Below are positions 14,694 through 16,132 of a stretch of 16,132 nucleotides of DNA, piece by piece; position 1 is the first letter of the stretch, and each line of letters begins with the position of its first letter. The translations under genes and the position numbers were made by a program. Under the pieces are notes generated by a model. It was given only the letters and a program-made list of their open reading frames with translations. It was not told the origin of the DNA and did no database searches. Location: positions 1 to 16,132 of the forward strand of contig DAXK01000013.1 in NCBI GenBank assembly GCA_002506365.1. The letters are read 5' to 3'. The stretch is from an archaeon UBA583 (GTDB taxonomy: Archaea; Nanobdellota; Nanobdellia; Woesearchaeales; UBA583).

Positions 14694-16127
14694 ATGATTA
14701 CAAAAGACCGAATTAAATCTTATTTTAATGAAATTGATGAAAAACTTGAACAAACTTACAAAATTGCAGAACTTGCAAAAAAAGTTGGAATTGACCCATC
14801 CGACAAAGTAGAAATGCCAGTAGCAAGAGACATCTCAGAAAGAGTAGAAGGAATTTTATCTGCTGCAACTGAAAATATTGTTGGTAAAGGACTACCTCAA
14901 AGAATTAACGAATTAGAAAAAATCTACGGAAAACTAGACTGGAGAGTATGTTTAGAAATTTCTCTAGAAGTAGCTCAAGAAAAATTTTGCACATTTGAAA
15001 ATAAAGCTGAAGCAATGTCAATTGGAGTAAAAGCTGGACTTACATATTTAACACTTGGAATCGTTTCAGCACCACTTGAAGGATTTATTGGTTTTGAAAT
15101 TAAAAAAAGAAGAGATGGGGATGAATACCTAGCAATGGCATTCGCTGGACCAATCCGTGCAGCAGGAGGAACAGCTGGAGCAGTATTTGTATTAGTTGGT
15201 GACTATGTAAGAAAAAAAATGGGATATAAAGAATATGACCCAGACGAAAAAGAACTAAATAGATTTTACGCAGAACTAATGGATTATAATGATAGATGTG
15301 TAAGACTACAATATGTCCCAACAGAAGAAGAAACTAAATTTCTAATTTCAAGATTACCAATTGAAATTACTGGAGACCCATCCGAAAAAATTGAAGTATC
15401 AAACTTTAAAGACCTACCAAGAATCCCAACAAATAGAATCCGTGGAGGAATGTGTTTAGTAGTAGGAGAATGTCTAATTCAAAAAGCTCCAAAAGTAAAT
15501 AAAAGAGTTGAAGACTGGGGTGTTGAAATGGATATGGCACACTGGACATTTTTAGCAGAATTTTTAAAATTACAAAAAGAAATTAAAGCAAAACAAGGTG
15601 GAGACTCAGGAGCTAAAAAAGAAGAAAAAAAAGATGAATCCAAAGATAAAAAAGAAAAACCAAAAATTCAACCAAACTTTAAATTCATTCAAGACATTGT
15701 AGCTGGAAGACCAGTATTCACATTCCCAATGGAAAAAGGTGGATTTAGATTAAGATATGGAAGAAACAGAACTTCAGGATTTGCAAGTAACTCAGTATCA
15801 GCCCAAACAATGGAAATTCTTCAAGACTTCTTAGCAGTTGGAACACAACTTAAAATGGAAAGGCCAGGTAAAGCAACAGTTCTAACTCCTTGTGATACAA
15901 TCGAACCACCAATTGTAAAATTAAAATCTGGTGAAATTAAAAGATTAGAAACAATTCAAATGGCAAGAGAATATAAAGATGAAGTTCAAGAAATTATTCA
16001 CCTTGGAGATATTTTAATTGGTTATGGAGAATTTTCAGAAAATAATCACCCACTAGTCCCAAATGGATATTGTGAAGAAGAATGGGCATTAGAACTTGTA
16101 GAAAAGTTGAACTCCGAGTATAAATAA
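14694..16127 (+). CDS. polC: DNA polymerase D large subunit (DP2), N-terminal portion ending in an early stop
   Basis: PolD is the archaeal replicative polymerase; DP2 is its catalytic subunit, usually about 1,100-1,250 residues. These 477 residues match the DP2 N-terminus collinearly: VSAPLEGF (125-132), AGPIRAAGGTAGAVFVLVGDYVRKK (151-175), RLQYVPTEEE (204-213), LPIEITGDPSE (221-231), GRPVFTFPMEKGGFRLRYGRNRTSGFA (338-364), GTQLKMERPGKATVLTPCDTIEPP (383-406) and NHPLVPNGYCEEEW (451-464). A Lys/Glu-rich linker lies at about 298-327. Homology continues right up to the stop (TAA, 16125-16127), which falls roughly where P. furiosus DP2 leaves its N-terminal region. The double-psi beta-barrel catalytic core, the NCDGDED active-site motif and the zinc fingers are all missing. 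Either DP2 is split into two genes here, or there is a frameshift or nonsense error; the window ends 5 bases later, so this cannot be decided. Confidence 0.9.
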   Translation: MITKDRIKSYFNEIDEKLEQTYKIAELAKKVGIDPSDKVEMPVARDISERVEGILSAATENIVGKGLPQRINELEKIYGKLDWRVCLEISLEVAQEKFCTFENKAEAMSIGVKAGLTYLTLGIVSAPLEGFIGFEIKKRRDGDEYLAMAFAGPIRAAGGTAGAVFVLVGDYVRKKMGYKEYDPDEKELNRFYAELMDYNDRCVRLQYVPTEEETKFLISRLPIEITGDPSEKIEVSNFKDLPRIPTNRIRGGMCLVVGECLIQKAPKVNKRVEDWGVEMDMAHWTFLAEFLKLQKEIKAKQGGDSGAKKEEKKDESKDKKEKPKIQPNFKFIQDIVAGRPVFTFPMEKGGFRLRYGRNRTSGFASNSVSAQTMEILQDFLAVGTQLKMERPGKATVLTPCDTIEPPIVKLKSGEIKRLETIQMAREYKDEVQEIIHLGDILIGYGEFSENNHPLVPNGYCEEEWALELVEKLNSEYK

Positions 16128-16132
16128 AAATT

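Noticed and set aside
1..16132. CRISPR array, tRNA, rRNA or insertion sequence
   Set aside because: No regularly spaced repeats, no GC-rich cloverleaf or rRNA-like block and no transposase-like protein were seen on either strand.

Overview
This 16.1 kb window is very AT-rich archaeal DNA, most likely from a small-genome DPANN lineage of the Pacearchaeota/Woesearchaeota/Nanoarchaeota type. The evidence is a PolD large-subunit (DP2) reading frame, a two-domain Cdc48/VAT ATPase, an archaeal-type pilin N-terminus, an archaeosortase-like protein, and TATA-like boxes about 25 bases upstream of most start codons with no Shine-Dalgarno sequence. The exact phylum is an inference.

Layout. At 1-417 (+) the end of an archaeosortase-like membrane protein runs in from the left edge; its Cys, Arg and His are all visible. 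It converges with a radical-SAM RlmN/Cfr-family methyltransferase (438-1397, -) that lacks the usual N-terminal domain. Divergent from this is a pilin-like surface protein with a LamG domain inserted in its head (1496-2566, +), then a complete AMP-forming acetyl-CoA synthetase (2722-4617, +). A multicopper oxidase lipoprotein (4638-6092, -) and an unknown four-helix membrane protein (6169-6765, -) follow. Next come a YbjQ-family protein (6909-7223, +), a MutT-like Nudix hydrolase (7287-7682, +) and Cdc48 (7713-9818, -).

From 14506 down to 9890 on the minus strand lies a tight three-gene operon that I cannot assign to a known system. It encodes a large soluble protein with Ser/Gly-rich linkers, a small protein with a perfect G/FxxxE type IV prepilin motif, and a long membrane-anchored beta-rich protein. 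The junctions are TAA-A-ATG and TAA-AA-ATG. This is the best candidate for an undescribed system, probably a surface or pseudopilus-like assembly. Divergent from it is DP2 (14694-16127, +), which stops after 477 residues, well before the catalytic half, only 5 bases from the right edge.

Across the window the plus strand is A- and C-rich at codon third positions and the minus strand T- and G-rich, whichever strand codes. That suggests one replication direction and no origin or terminus inside the window. I found no rRNA, tRNA, CRISPR array or transposon. No stretch longer than 300 bases lacks a gene; the longest gaps are 14507-14693, 2567-2721 and 6766-6908.
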